Assembly (NCBI GenBank): GCA_000969725.1
Contig: JXSR01S047112.1
Source of the DNA: Ophiothrix spiculata
Taxonomy: Eukaryota > Echinodermata > Ophiuroidea > Amphilepidida > Ophiotrichidae
Length of the DNA stretch: 27,573 bases
Direction: 5' to 3' (one strand)
Shown piece by piece: positions 1 to 10,675 of the stretch (its first letter is position 1; each line of letters begins with the position of its first letter). The position numbers were made by a program, and so were the translations under genes. The notes under the pieces were generated by a model. The model saw only the letters and a program-made list of their open reading frames with translations, did not search any database and had not been told where the DNA came from.

Positions 1-301
1 TTTACATGTGGTGTTTTTAACCCATAATGCACCAAATGAGAGGGTAGCCCGATAGAAAATCAAAATTTCGATTTTTTTCAAAATCAGCCTAATGAGGATG
101 TTAGGATACTCTGATGTTTAATTTACCAAAGAAATATGAGCCTTGTACTATAATTAGTTTGATCGTAGTACCCATTTAACGTTATTTTACTGTTCCTATA
201 CATTTGTATAGGGAAAAGTTCATTGACCCCTATGCTTTTACATAGGGTTATTGACGTATTTAAACGAGTCCAACTGACAAACTAAAGTAGATAGAAGGCT
301 C
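1..301. other. no gene seen
   Basis: AT-rich sequence with stops in all frames. I see no coding exon, RNA gene or clear repeat end. It could be part of the larger inverted-repeat element that begins near 302, but the match does not continue convincingly to the left. Confidence 0.5.
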
Positions 302-1952
302 AAATTTTGTAAGCAGATCAAACTTGATACTGCCTTGGCAGCTACTACCTTAAAATTAGCAAAAGCAATTTCTTTTGCGCATAATCATTGAAAGCGCCCT
401 CACACACAATTTTGAAGGAAAACATCAATTTTTACGACAGCGAAATGTCTAATAGTCATGAAAACTCTTAACATGGATTTCATAACTTATTTACACATAT
501 AAAAGGTGTAGGTTCCGATCACATTCTCATCCCCAAGGGCTCAACCGGAAGTAGTATATTTTTTGATGCCAAATGAAAGCCCATATTTTTCTGATTATAA
601 ATCCAAAATTTCACCTCCAAATTCTCTATAGTTTCAGAGATATAGCACAAAATGTAAAATAATTGGTACATGTACACCTATTTTCCATTTCTTTTGTATT
701 TACATAACAGCCTCATCCCCAGGGTTGCATACTTTCTTGCCTCTCAAGAGAAAACAAGACACAAGTTAAGGTTGAAACCTTGTACAAAGCATTTCAGAGG
801 TCAAGGTCAATCAGTTAAAGTAGATTATACACATCCTAAAATAGGAACCAACACCTCTAAAACATTGAAATTGCTTAAAAATGTAAAAGATTTTTAGATT
901 TTAAGCATTTTCTTCTCTATTACACAGATATTTACTATGGCAACACACTGACACTAGAGGGCGCAGCACACTTTTTTCTTTGACCTATAACCAAAAATTT
1001 TGTCATTTCAAGTTGAAATGGGTCAAGTGCAATCCAAAAAAACTGTTTTACATTTTGAATCAATATCAGACTGTGTTACTCAAATGCAGGCTTTGTCTTT
1101 TGAAAATTGCTGTCGAGTGACAAATCACTCTCCTCAAAACTTGTCAGGTGAGCTGTAGGCGAGTGATTTTAATCACTTGCATTATTAGTACACCAAATGT
1201 CATGAATGTAGGCGAGTGATAAAAAGCTCTCCTCAGCTTCATTTTAGGTGAGTGATGGCGAGTGATTTCTCTCGCTCACCTTATAAGACAAAGCCTGCAA
1301 ATGCACCGCTCTTTCATGTCATTAGTGTAGTAAAAATCATTACATTATTGCAGAAATAAGTACTTTTAAAGTTTACCCTACTCCCGTTGTATATCTGTAA
1401 GAGCTTGTCGAAATTGAACAAATGGCCTCAAATTTGGGCGGATATTTTCAATACAAAGTGAGACATGGGATTTTTTTGGATGCTTAGCTACTGTACGGCA
1501 CTTGTAGAAGAAAAATATTTAAAACAAATCATTTTCTTAGTTTGTTTGTCGTTTCTACACGCTGCACACACGTAAATTCCATATTGACATTTTTTCTAAT
1601 TTACCCCTATTTGTAACTCAAATAGCGCCAATTTTTTCGGACAAAATCTTTAATATCTCCGGAACCGCTTGACCTACAAATGTGATCTTGGTGTTATTTT
1701 ACTTTGGAAACACAGTGCAATTCGAATGTGTCATGAAAACAAATTGAATAGGAACTTTAATTTTCTCGTTGATATCCGTAATGTTAAGAGTTTTCATGAC
1801 TAGACATTTTGTTGTCGTAAAAATTGACGTTTTCCTTCAAAATTGTGTGCGAGGGCGCTTTTAATGATTATGCGCAATAGAATTTGCTTTTGCTAACTTT
1901 AAGGTAGCAGCTGCCAAGGCAGTATCAAGTTTGATCTCATCTGCATACAAAA
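302..1952. repeat. large inverted-repeat element (arms ~172 bp)
   Basis: The left arm (302-474) and right arm (1781-1952) are reverse complements of each other with scattered mismatches and small gaps. Landmarks are GCGCCCTC near 393 against GAGGGCGC near 1852, and the shared stretch ACTGCCTTGGCAGCT near 331 against AGCTGCCAAGGCAGT near 1910. The ~1.3-kb interior has no long ORF and itself carries a nested MITE (1087-1297). The structure fits a non-autonomous fold-back DNA transposon. It could instead be two head-to-head copies of a dispersed repeat. No target-site duplication was recognised. Confidence 0.7.
1087..1297. mobile_element. MITE with 6-bp target duplication CAAATG
   Basis: The ends are CAGGCTTTGTCTTTT and AGACAAAGCCTG, inverted over about 11-12 bases. 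The element is flanked by CAAATG at 1081-1086 and again at 1298-1303. The 211-bp interior is made of shuffled GGCGAGTGAT / ATCACTCTCCT words and has no coding capacity. A second element with the same architecture and similar internal words lies at 13339-13535. The superfamily cannot be fixed from the sequence alone; the 6-bp duplication excludes the TA and TTAA classes. Confidence 0.8.
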
Positions 1953-2763
1953 TCATGAATTTTCACAAGTTTATGTTTGGTAAACTCCTTGACTACCATG
2001 GCCTATGGCTTAAACTCACTAAGGTTTGCAGCACATTTCCCACATTTTTCATGATGCGAGTTGTTCAAAATGAGACTTCAAAAAATGGGCAAAATTAACT
2101 GTTTTTGACGCGGTTTTTATGAAAAAACCCTTTCGATTTGGAAAAAGCTGAAGTGTAAAGGGTCCAATTGGACGCAATAAATTTGACTACAAAAATGGTA
2201 CATTCTGAAGTGGACTCCTTTAAAATTTGTTAAATCATAATAAATACTTAGCAGGATGGTAAAAAAATCTTCTAAAAGTAAACCCTTGAAATTCAAATCA
2301 GACCCCTTAAATTTGTAAAAATAGGTGGGTTAAAGGTTACTTATTATAAATACTTCCCGAAGTTGTAAGTCACACAAAAAAGATGTTTGAAGATCTATGT
2401 TTACAAACCGTTGCTATGTAAACAAACGAAACATTCCGTTTGATTTCTCTGATCAGAATAGCGCAATTTTCATGAATTTAATTCAAAAAGGTTCCTTTCA
2501 TTAATATGTAATAAAACAGAACTGTTTGTTCAAGTACCCTTTGTATTTTTTAATTTATGGACAAATGGCCTTTATGTGATAGGCTGTACTACACAGTTTG
2601 CCTCAAGCCAAAAACTAAGTTTTTTGGCTTGTGTTTCTCGAGCAAGTTAAAGGGTCCGTGGGACCCCTTGAAATTCCATTAGACCCCTTATATTTGAAAA
2701 TTGGGATAAAGGGTCCAGTAGACCCCTTGAATTATTTTCTAGCGACAACTTTGATGGAGCCCC
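1953..2763. other. non-coding, with short AAGGGTCC fold-backs
   Basis: No exon is supported. From about 2150 to 2740 the words AAAGGGTCC and GGACCCCTT or GACCCCTT recur, for example as small palindromes near 2650 and 2716, which suggests a decayed repeat. The open frame beginning at 2631 crosses these words and shows no protein-like conservation. Confidence 0.4.
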
Positions 2764-2799
2764 ATATGTCTATAAAATATAATCATTTTATAGACATAT
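2764..2799. repeat. perfect 15-bp hairpin
   Basis: The arms ATATGTCTATAAAAT (2764-2778) and ATTTTATAGACATAT (2785-2799) are exact reverse complements around a 6-base loop. The function is unknown. It may be an internal palindrome of a mobile element. Confidence 0.8.
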
Positions 2800-2924
2800 T
2801 ACTAGTAGGTCTAGATAGACCCTGCAAAATGCCCGCCTATGTTACCTTAATGACTACCAAATATGGTCAAAAAAAGGCTTCAACTAAAACGCGAAAGAGA
2901 CAAGGCCCTAATGCCACAGATACA

Positions 2925-3085
2925 TACTCATAATGCAAGAAAGATGTTGTACTGCAGAAAGAATCGTATTCTACAACGTGGTAAACAAAAGGCAGGCCAG
3001 TACTTGCAAGCTTGCGCTATCGCTTTGTTTCCTGCGCCACGAGGCACGATAGATATAGGATTATCAGAATTCAGAATTAGTCTAC
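2925..3085. repeat. diverged fragment of the 25420-25890 repeat family
   Basis: The stretch with TGCAAGAAAGATGTTGTAC, then GCTTGCGCTATCGCTTTGTTTCCTG, then ATCAGAATTCAGA is a diverged match to the reverse complement of about 25523-25605. It has a roughly 35-base insertion near 2957-2995. It is non-coding. Confidence 0.65.
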
Positions 3086-3665
3086 ATGTACATCATTGTC
3101 CCTACTTCCATCGAATGTAATATCTGCCAAAATCATGTGAAAATATGAAGACAACGATCATGACCAACAATTATAATGAACGTGATTGGCATGAGTCGTG
3201 ATTCTGCCATGCTCGTTTCTAAAAGTTCAATGACGAGGCGGGCGCACATCACTAAATATATCATATTTATTTAGATTGAATCACAGCCGTATATTTCGTA
3301 GAGTAGGCCTATATTTCTCTAGACCACAATGGGAGTGATGAATTTCAATGCAGTTTAGGTTTTGTTTTTGAAAGATAGAAAAATCTTCGAAAATCCATTT
3401 TAGTCGAAATAAAAAACTTAGGTCAACATGTTTTTCGTCTCATTTTTGAAGATTTTTCACGTTTCTACATGTATCCAATTATTTTGTAGGGACTAAATGT
3501 TCAAGCAGGGTACAATAATCCCCTAATTGTGCTGTTTTGCATTTTGCTCAAAAATGGTATAACCCTAACAGAACCAGATCTCACTAAATCTCACTTTAGA
3601 AAATCACGAAAAGTCCAGATACGTCACAGACGGGGGTTATATGCAGGGACCAAATCGCTGGCCGG
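3086..3665. other. no gene seen
   Basis: AT-rich non-coding sequence. It contains one TAGGCCTA (3304) and TACATGTA palindromes at 3083 and 3466. No exon or RNA gene is supported. Confidence 0.4.
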
Positions 3666-3742
3666 GCAGCGTCTCCGCGGTGGCTTGCCACGGGTATGAC
3701 TCGCTTGGGAAACGGGAGGTCACTGGTTCGAATCCTGGTGAA
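3666..3742 (+). pseudogene. tRNA-Pro-like relic (SINE head or pseudogene)
   Basis: A consensus B box (GGTTCGAATCC, 3725-3735) follows an anticodon arm reading CTCGC-TTGGGAA-ACGGGAG, which resembles tRNA-Pro with a GGG anticodon. The GGGTATGA segment before it also resembles the D-arm end of tRNA-Pro. The 5' half is irregular, with an insertion-like GGCTTGCCAC, and the acceptor ends do not pair, so it is unlikely to be a working tRNA. Confidence 0.5.
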
Positions 3743-3759
3743 AACACGCATTTTTCAGC

Positions 3760-5641
3760 ACCCTTCCCTTTTCGAGCTAGAAACGAGAAATGTTTCATGA
3801 TCAGTTAGGGTTAAAGAATTAAGAATGCTGCTAAAAAAATCATAAATCTAGTAAGCGGCCTGAACTTGTTTTGATTTATAGAACCAAACCAAGTTGAGGG
3901 TAGATATATTAAACTACCAAGTCCAGTGATCTAGAAAGCCACTTTTCCGGGAGGGGCAATTAGTCTGCTAGCTGATCAGTTGGAAGTAGAACCCATGCTC
4001 TCTAGTATATTGTGGATACATAATATAGTAACCAAAAATCAAGGTCCTAGATCGGACAATGAAAAAGGGAGTCGTGATTGTTGGACATAGGTATCCCCCT
4101 CACAAATGTGATTGTCCCATGAGGTATAAAATAAAACACCTCTTCCTCCTATCCTCCTAATTTATTTTTCAAACCCTAGTAACGATCGATTCAAACCCTG
4201 GCAACAGACACTTTTTTATTTTAACTTGGCCAACAAATTTGTCTCAATAAATTCAGACCTCACTTGCAATTTCCAAACAATACAATACAACAAGATATTA
4301 TTTTTTATAAGATAATTAAAATACATACAAATAAATTAAGAAACTCTATTCATATGTACATGCAATATACAAATACACTTGTAAACAAGTTGCAAGCAAA
4401 CAAATTTGTCTCCCTACTGGGAAGAGAAAAACAATTTGTTCTCCAGGTACATGTACAGTAGAGCAGGCCTTATTTTTCCTAACCTAATGGTCAATTGCAA
4501 ATTGCTAAAATACAAACTATTCGTTTGTATTTCAATGAAACTCTTTTTCTTACATAATATTTTCAATATTACACTTAGGAGATGTAAATTATGTTTAAAA
4601 TTTAATTTTGAATATCATCATTTGCATATTTGAAACAAAAACCAGGAAAATCTATAAAAAGGCTACCTATTTTTTGGCAATCTTGATGTTAATTTGGAAA
4701 TTATGCATTCAGACGGTTTGTTACTACATGGAAATAAAACAATCAGTTATAATATTTTCTTAATTTTGGCTTAATATTTGGCCTTCAGCTTTCATGTGAA
4801 AGCTATCGCAGCTTCTAGAGAACCAATGAACTTGAAATTTTCAGCATATAAGGGGCTGCCCTTGGCTAATATATTTAAAATATAAAACTGGTACTGCGTA
4901 ATATAATAATATTAGAGTCATTTAAGATTAGGAAAAATAAGACCTGTTGCACTGTTGTAGGCCAAATTACTCTGAGGCCAAATATACAAGATTAATTCCC
5001 GCTCAATCCAACTCAACGTTTTTTATGAATCAGCGAACCTCGTTTATACAAACAGATTATTACCCTCATAAATATTCATGAACTTTCAATAATCAATATT
5101 CCACATCCATACAGCATTGTATTATTGCTTGATATCTGCCCTGATATGAGCTGTGCAAGGATGATTTGAATAGTACTTTGAATCAATGAGTTGAGAAAAT
5201 AAATGGCCTAAACGGGAAGGGGGAGGGGGGCACTGAATTTTGGTTTAAGGACGCGCCTCTGGGAAATTTGAAGACACCCATCCAAATGTCAAATTTTAAG
5301 AAAAAGTGATCCATCCGTATACCCCGGGCGTATATACCATGCATATCTCTCAAATTTTGGGCTAAATATAATCACCAAAACATTTTTTCTGCCCAAACTT
5401 TACGGTCAAACTTTTTAATTTTAATAAGATTTTGCGAAGAAAAATGACTGATCATGATTTAAATACCTGAGGGTCTGATTTGCTACCAGAATCTAGTATT
5501 AAACAAGCTCTTAATTTTAAGATTAAAAAACAAAAGCTTTTAATGTAACATTTTCAAGATTTAATATGTACCAAAATTCTACAAATTCTTTTCTTTGATT
5601 AGAAAAAAAAATAAAAGCAAAAGACTCTATATTTACATTAC
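3760..5641. other. no gene seen
   Basis: About 1.9 kb of AT-rich sequence with frequent stops and short shadow frames only. It could be intron 1 of the minus-strand gene whose first-exon candidate ends at 5642, but I could not recognise a downstream exon. Confidence 0.4.
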
Positions 5642-5854
5642 CTTAACTGGAGATCCCTGAGCATAACGTTTTTTCTCCTCAGCTGTGGACGGTGTGTATT
5701 TGAAAATATCAGTAACCATTCCATATATCACGGCTCCTCTGGTACCCCTCGCTGTCATTCTTTCACGCTCCTTATTTTTGTCATTCTCAGTAAAAAGATA
5801 CAATCCTGGACTTTCGTCTGTATTCAATTCAATCCACCACTTCTTTCTCGTCAT
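5642..5854 (-). CDS. candidate first coding exon of an unknown minus-strand gene
   Basis: On the minus strand an ATG at 5854-5852 opens 71 codons that run into AAG|GTAATG, a plausible splice donor (intron begins at 5641), in phase 0. The product starts MTRKKWWIELNTDESPGLYL and is rich in Lys, Glu and Arg. It has a tight mixture of charged, aromatic and small residues and lacks the Phe/Ile/Leu-rich noise of AT-rich shadows. It includes RGTRGAVIYGM near residues 37-46. I do not recognise the family. No continuation exon is visible down to position 1, so the rest of the gene would lie in very short exons or beyond the window. It could also be a retained piece of a mobile-element gene. Confidence 0.45.
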
Positions 5855-6287
5855 TTTGCAATATCAGAGTAGACGTATCGCAGCGTTTTGAAATCAAGAA
5901 ATTTGTTGATATTTGTTCGTCGATGTAAATTCAAATTTTGCTCTTGACAAAAAAGGCTAATGATAAATAACGAAACTTATGATGCATGCAATCATGACAC
6001 ATTCACAAGCACTTATACCACAACCTCACACTTGCATTTGGTATTTGTTGGTAGGCCTATAGTAATTGTGCAGTGTACCGCATCATGTATCGATTCTGAG
6101 ACAAATCATTCAATCAACACAACCAACAGTATGTGGATGTTTGAAGCTGTGCTGAGATCGATGAGAGCTACTGAGTTCATTGTGGCCAGCAATATTAATT
6201 GCTATATAAAAGCAATATTAATTTATTTAGCAATTCTCTGATTAAATATCGTGCCTGTAACATGCTAAGAATTGAATAAAGATGTAA
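5855..6287. other. no gene seen
   Basis: AT-rich sequence just upstream of the minus-strand exon candidate, so it may hold that gene's promoter; no TATA box was clear. The 93-codon plus frame at 5960 has no recognisable protein features. Confidence 0.35.
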
Positions 6288-6297
6288 ATTTATTTAC

Positions 6298-6384
<87 letters not shown>

Positions 6385-6398
6385 TTTTATTTATTTAC
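6288..6398. repeat. (TTTA)n microsatellite
   Basis: About 110 bp of nearly pure TTTA tetranucleotide repeat, with one extra T near 6387. Its length suggests it will be polymorphic and may be mis-sized in assemblies. Confidence 0.97.
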
Positions 6399-7032
6399 TG
6401 ATAACAGTGGTATGACCTACCAATTGTATTTATTTTATGTACCTTATTTAATTTTAATTTGATTGAATAATTATTTACAGATAATTGGTTAAATTATGGC
6501 CAGCCTGCCTTTTTTTCTTTGTTATCTATTCAGCCAATATGAATGAAAACAAAATTTGACATGGCCATGCTATTTATTTTTTATAATATATTTATCTATT
6601 ACTGTGCCACTAAACTACCAAAATAAATTATGAGAAATAAGATTCGTCACATCCCTTGGGCGGTGACAAGTTGACCAGGCCAGTCTCTTGAACTTGAGTG
6701 GTTGTGCAAAGGGGGAGTCGCCCAACTCCAAATTTGACAATTTACCAAAAAGCGGGCCAAAAAAGGTCCAGACCCCTTACCAAAACACAAAATACCACCA
6801 TTATCTACATTTTGTTTTGTAACATACAACATGTACGGGGGGGGGGGGGTGTATATGGTTGTTATAGCTATTTTAGTGTGGAACTCACAATGGACCAATT
6901 TTTAGAAATCAGCCTCTTCCACACCTTGAAAAAATTAAAGCACCAAATCATACATTTTGTTAACATGGTTAATTTGTTTACAAATCCTGATTTTAGTGTT
7001 TTACTGTAATATCCTGCATAACTGTGTAAATC
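6399..7032. other. no gene seen, contains a poly-G tract
   Basis: Non-coding AT-rich sequence with a run of about 13 G residues near 6837-6850. The open frames on both strands around 6650-7000 are low-complexity shadows. Confidence 0.4.
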
Positions 7033-7446
7033 ATCCCATTGGGATGGAAGAAAAAGAGACATACTTTCAATATTGGCCATACTCATTTTTAGCTGATTTC
7101 TATCATTTTTTCTGCATTTTGCCAAAACAACAAGAAATTTATGATTTGGTGCTTTTATCAAGGTCAGGATCATTTGTAATCCGTGCACAATTCATTTTGA
7201 TTCACGTAGTATAGCACAGCTTAGAACTAAATAAGGCCAATTATACAGCTCTATGATACAATTGGGAAAATCCCTTTTGTACGTGGAGCACCAAAATGCT
7301 GTTACGGCGATTCACATGGCTGGCATTGATTTGCTAAAATCAAAAGATGATAAGGAATATAATGTTAACTCGTAAAAACGTGCCATTGAAGAAGATGTGC
7401 TACCAAACTTACCATCAATCAACTAAGCAATCAATCAATCAATCAA
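7033..7446. repeat. direct repeat unit, copy 1
   Basis: Starts ATCCCATTGGGATGGAAG and ends in a CAAT/ATCA tetranucleotide tract. It matches 7712-8090 closely in the same orientation, with small indels such as a stretch near 7170-7195 that copy 2 lacks. It is non-coding. The copies flank a SINE, so the duplication may have formed around, or been split by, SINE insertion into the ATCA tract. Confidence 0.85.
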
Positions 7447-7704
7447 CGATGAGGGGAGCGTGGCCGAGTGGTTAGAGCGTTGGACTCATAATCATATGAG
7501 TGCGTCTGTCGTGGGGTCGAGTCCCGGTCTTGACTCTCGGTGCGTCTCCTTGTTTCCTTGAGCAAGAAACTTTACTCTACTTGCTCCGTGGTCGGGACAG
7601 TCACGTAAAGCCGTGGGACCCCTGTACGAAAAGACTCCTTCATGGGGTATGTATGTTATCATGCAAGTACTTGTATCATTGATTGATTGATTGATTGATT
7701 GATA
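7447..7704 (+). mobile_element. tRNA-derived SINE (tRNA-Ser-like head, TTGA tail)
   Basis: The head contains an A box (TGGCCGAGTGG, 7461-7471) and a B box (GGTCGAGTCC, 7515-7524), both RNA polymerase III promoter elements. The TTGGACT...AATC core is like tRNA-Ser or tRNA-Leu, but the anticodon stem has decayed and the loop reads CTCATAA. A tRNA-unrelated body follows, and the element ends in (TTGA)n at about 7679-7703. A truncated inverted copy lies at 8085-8566, showing that this is a dispersed family. Confidence 0.8.
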
Positions 7705-7711
7705 CAAGTAA

Positions 7712-8090
7712 ATCCCATTGGAATGGAAGAAAAAGAGACATACTTTCAATATTGGCCATATACTCATTTTAGCCGATTTCTATCATTTTTTTCTGCATTT
7801 TACTACAACAACAAGAAATTTATGATTTGGTGCTTTTATCAAGGTCAGGATCAATTTTGATTCACGTAGTATAGAACTAAATAAGGCATATACAGCTCTA
7901 TGATACAAGTGGAAAAATCCCTTTTGTACGTGGAGCACCAAAATGCCGTTACGGCGATTCACATGGTTGGCATTGATTTGCTAAAATCAGAAGATGATAA
8001 GGAATATAATGTTAACTCGTAAAAACGTGCCATTGAAGAAGATGTGTTACCAAACTTACCGTCAATCAACTAAGCAATCAATCAATCAAT
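7712..8090. repeat. direct repeat unit, copy 2
   Basis: Second copy of the 7033-7446 unit in the same orientation. It starts directly after the SINE tail and ends at an inverted SINE tail, so the copy sits between two oppositely oriented SINEs. Confidence 0.85.
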
Positions 8091-8566
8091 GATACAAGTA
8101 CTTGCATAATAACCAGGCCCATAGCCAGGAATTTTTCAAGGGGGGTACGGATTTTCAAAAAGTGGACCCTTTGGAGAAAAATGTTTCGTTTTGCGGGTCG
8201 ACCCTAAACTAATTTCAGCGGTTTTGACAAAGTGACAAGCAAAAAAAAAGGGGGGTTTTAGTAGTTTTGACAAAGTGAAAAGCCAAAAAAGGGGGGTTTA
8301 GTAGTTTTTCAAGCATTTTGTGCAGTATTTCATTAAAAAACGACCTACATTTACGTTTTTTGGTCCTTTAAGTGTTCTTTTGGTGGACATGTATGGATTT
8401 TTATTGGACCTTTTTTGTACATTGTCAAATTTAGGGGGGGGGGTGCGACGCCCCCACCGCACGCCCCACTCCCCGGGCTACGGGCTTGATGATTGCATAC
8501 CCCATCGGAGTCTATTCGTATACAGAGGACCCACGGCTCACGTGACTGTCCGACCACTGAGCAAGT
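8085..8566 (-). mobile_element. inverted, 5'-truncated SINE copy split by a MITE
   Basis: Sequence from the (ATCA)n tract through GATACAAGTACTTGCAT (8091-8107), then 8487-8566, is the reverse complement of the SINE tail and body at about 7560-7703. The two parts are separated by the element at 8115-8486. The tRNA-like head is missing beyond about 8567. Confidence 0.75.
8115..8486. mobile_element. non-autonomous inverted-repeat element nested in a SINE
   Basis: The left end AGGCCCATAGCC and the reverse complement of the right end, AAGCCCGTAGCC, match at 10 of 12 positions. Their positions exactly interrupt the inverted SINE. The interior has G-rich tracts (GGGGGG) and an imperfect tandem of a GTAGTTTTGACAAAGTG-type unit near 8210-8305. 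The exact ends and target duplication are uncertain. Confidence 0.6.
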
Positions 8567-8867
8567 AAATTCGAAAAAAATGATATTTCACTCTTTTCCA
8601 GTGCTAGTGAAGCCCCGTTAGATTTTACTCAATAACAGTGATATGAGTGAAACAAACAAAATTCACACCGTTCACTCTTTCATTTTAGCGTATCTATCTT
8701 TAGATGTAAAAAAGAGTTGAGATACTTATGGTTCAGGTATAAACATTCTTAAACTCCATACCCATATGGTGATTTTGGCTAAAAATCATCTTTTAACAGT
8801 TGTTTGATCCATGATAGACCGGACGGAAATGCGGGTGGTAAAAATCGCGGCATGAATAATATTTCTG
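8567..8867. other. no gene seen
   Basis: Non-coding spacer between the nested SINE locus and the following duplication; no features recognised. Confidence 0.4.
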
Positions 8868-9620
8868 TGCTTGTGTAATTCAAATTGCCTTTAGCAGGCA
8901 CGAAGTGTTGAAAGTTTACTACTTGCTCGTATTTGTTTTTTCTTAACAAAAATTACGGTAGCCCGGTCTTTCGTTTGCTCAAACTGTATTCAAGAACAGC
9001 CTAAATGAGGAATTTTCGATATATTGTTTTATATTTTCACCGCATCAAGTTGGCTTTACTTTGCTTTGACCTCAAATTTACATTTTGCTACTTGTCTGTA
9101 CTATACGATACTAACTTGTATAAGAAAGGGTCAAATTATTTCAAAAACCTTTCTTAGTTCTCATCACGCTTGTGTAATTCAAATTGTCTTAAGCACCATA
9201 CAATGGCTAGCGGACTGTAATACTACAATTATGAACAAAGTGTTGAAAACATATCAGCGCGCGTCTTTGCTTTTCCTCAGGTACACAATTTTTTTAGTAC
9301 AAGTAACCCGATGTTTCTTTTGCTCAAACTGTTCAAACTGTCTTCAAGAAAATAATTAGGCTATAAAGGCCTAAATGAGGAATTTTCTGTGAAAATGTCA
9401 TTGTTTGTTTTATCGTGACATATCCGTTGTATTTGCTTCGGGCCTATATACATAACTATAGGCCAACATATTGTTTTATATTTTCACCACATCAAGTTGG
9501 CTTACTTTGTTTTCACGGTTACATTTTGCTATTATCCGTATACACATGATAAACTTGTATAAACAACGGATAAATGATTTAAATACTTCTTATATAGTTT
9601 AAGTTCTCACTTGTCACGAT
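8868..9620. repeat. diverged tandem duplication (~300-450-bp units)
   Basis: Blocks recur in the same order. CTTGTGTAATTCAAATTG occurs near 8870 and 9170. TTTGCTCAAACTGT occurs near 8976 and 9319, TAAATGAGGAATTTTC near 9002 and 9372, and ATATTGTTTTATATTTTCAC near 9021 and 9468. The second unit carries insertions. It is non-coding, and divergence suggests an old event. Confidence 0.75.
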
Positions 9621-9639
9621 ATAGTACAATTCGCCATTG

Positions 9640-10062
9640 GTAGGTGTTTGAGATCCGCGATATCCAACTATAGGGTCGATCTAGCGGGACGAATTTTGGT
9701 CAAAAGTAGGGTCTATGGAACCCCGTGCTATGGAACTGATTTCCCCCCGAATTGAGGTATCAAGAACTGCCTTTTTCCAATAAAAACACGACTATTTGAG
9801 CTGAAAATCGTTCAAATTCAGCTTGAAAACATAGTAAAACACATTTTGGGGTAATTTTCTTTGAAAATGGGGTCTTCAGAACCGAAGTCATTTTGAAAAG
9901 AGCATCTTTGGGAGCGGAAGAGGAGGCTTGAAAAGGGGATCTTGAGGGCGGCACATACCCGTACCTTCCGTCAATGTAAGTTGCCCCCGGGATGAAAATG
10001 ACCGTAAAGGTTATCTTTTTTTTAAAATCCGGGCACCCCAACTTCGTCATTAATTTAATCAA
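9640..10062. repeat. probable GC-richer interspersed repeat
   Basis: The base composition changes abruptly, and phrases such as GGTCTATGGAACCCC, CTATGGAACTGATTTCCCCCC and GGCGGCACATACCCGTACC look like a dispersed repeat consensus. A 100-codon minus frame runs through it. It contains many low-complexity Ser/Phe/Lys stretches and is more likely a repeat by-product than a gene. Confidence 0.4.
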
Positions 10063-10481
10063 AATTCTGACAGTATAATTGAAGAGAGGTTTGTGTTTCT
10101 ACCGTGTTGAATGGTTCATTCATGCATGGTTTGAGCAGATGACATGAAGTTTTCATTATAGTACAGTACGCGGGAGCTCACCTGGATGCTACTATCGTTT
10201 ACCCTCCCGATACGCGATCCCCCTCCACGTGATTACTTATTGCCCCTCGCACATGCTCCTTTTAAAGGGATTTTTTTTCGCAAAGTAAATTTCAGTGATC
10301 TGCGCCGTTAAAGTTTGATGATCTTGGTGTTGGGCAATACGCAGTTATTTTTCACTGCAAATTTAGCCCCTGTAACTCATTCTAGCGTTTTTATTTTTAT
10401 ACACCAATCAAGATTTCACTTTTTATGATTGCCAAAAATATAGAAATATGTACACCGTGAATTTCTTTCATATTCCACCAC
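10063..10481. other. no gene seen
   Basis: Mixed-composition non-coding sequence. If the minus-strand exon candidate at 10482-10622 is real, this would be its first intron. Confidence 0.35.
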
Positions 10482-10622
10482 CTTGTTGGTACTTGATATC
10501 GCCCGGCCCCAGCGCTCCATTTCCGGTTTCGTAGCAGATAATTCAAAATAAGATTTTAACGATCGACATATCGCGGTTACCATTTTGGTTACAAGAGAGG
10601 AAAGTTCTTTAGTTGTAGACAT
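10482..10622 (-). CDS. weak candidate first exon of a divergent gene
   Basis: On the minus strand, an ATG at 10622-10620 opens 47 codons that end at AAG|GTGGTG, an acceptable donor (phase 0). The peptide begins MSTTKELSSLVTKMV and contains KPEMERWGRAIS. It is compositionally protein-like and comes from a locally CpG-richer segment. Its start codon is only about 23 bases from the TATA box of the plus-strand gene, so the pair would share a bidirectional promoter. I do not recognise the family and see no second exon. It may be a chance frame. Confidence 0.25.
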
Positions 10623-10644
10623 ACATGTCGATCATGTAATGATC

Positions 10645-10653
10645 TATATAAAA
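10645..10653 (+). promoter_or_regulatory. TATA box for the 16-exon gene
   Basis: TATATAAAA is a near-consensus TATA element. It would place transcription start around 10675-10685, leaving a leader of about 360 bases before the ATG at 11039. Confidence 0.5.
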
Positions 10654-10675
10654 ACGATTCTCATCGTCGGACTGT

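Noticed and set aside
2631..2933. 100-codon plus-strand open frame
   Set aside because: It runs across repeated AAGGGTCC/GGACCCC words and a perfect hairpin, with no splice context or protein-like conservation.
3666..3742. Functional tRNA-Pro gene
   Set aside because: The acceptor ends do not pair and the D-arm region is irregular.
6288..6398. TTTA array considered as a CRISPR-like array
   Set aside because: It is a simple microsatellite without spacers, in a eukaryotic genome.
6868..7188. 106-codon minus-strand open frame
   Set aside because: It overlaps the non-coding direct-repeat unit; its second copy is not open in the same way.
7492..7767. 91-codon minus-strand open frame
   Set aside because: It is the antisense of the SINE and its tetranucleotide tail (Ser-Ile-Asn-Gln repeats).
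9760..10062. 100-codon minus-strand open frame
   Set aside because: It lies in a block that reads like an interspersed repeat and includes low-complexity stretches; no start context or domain.
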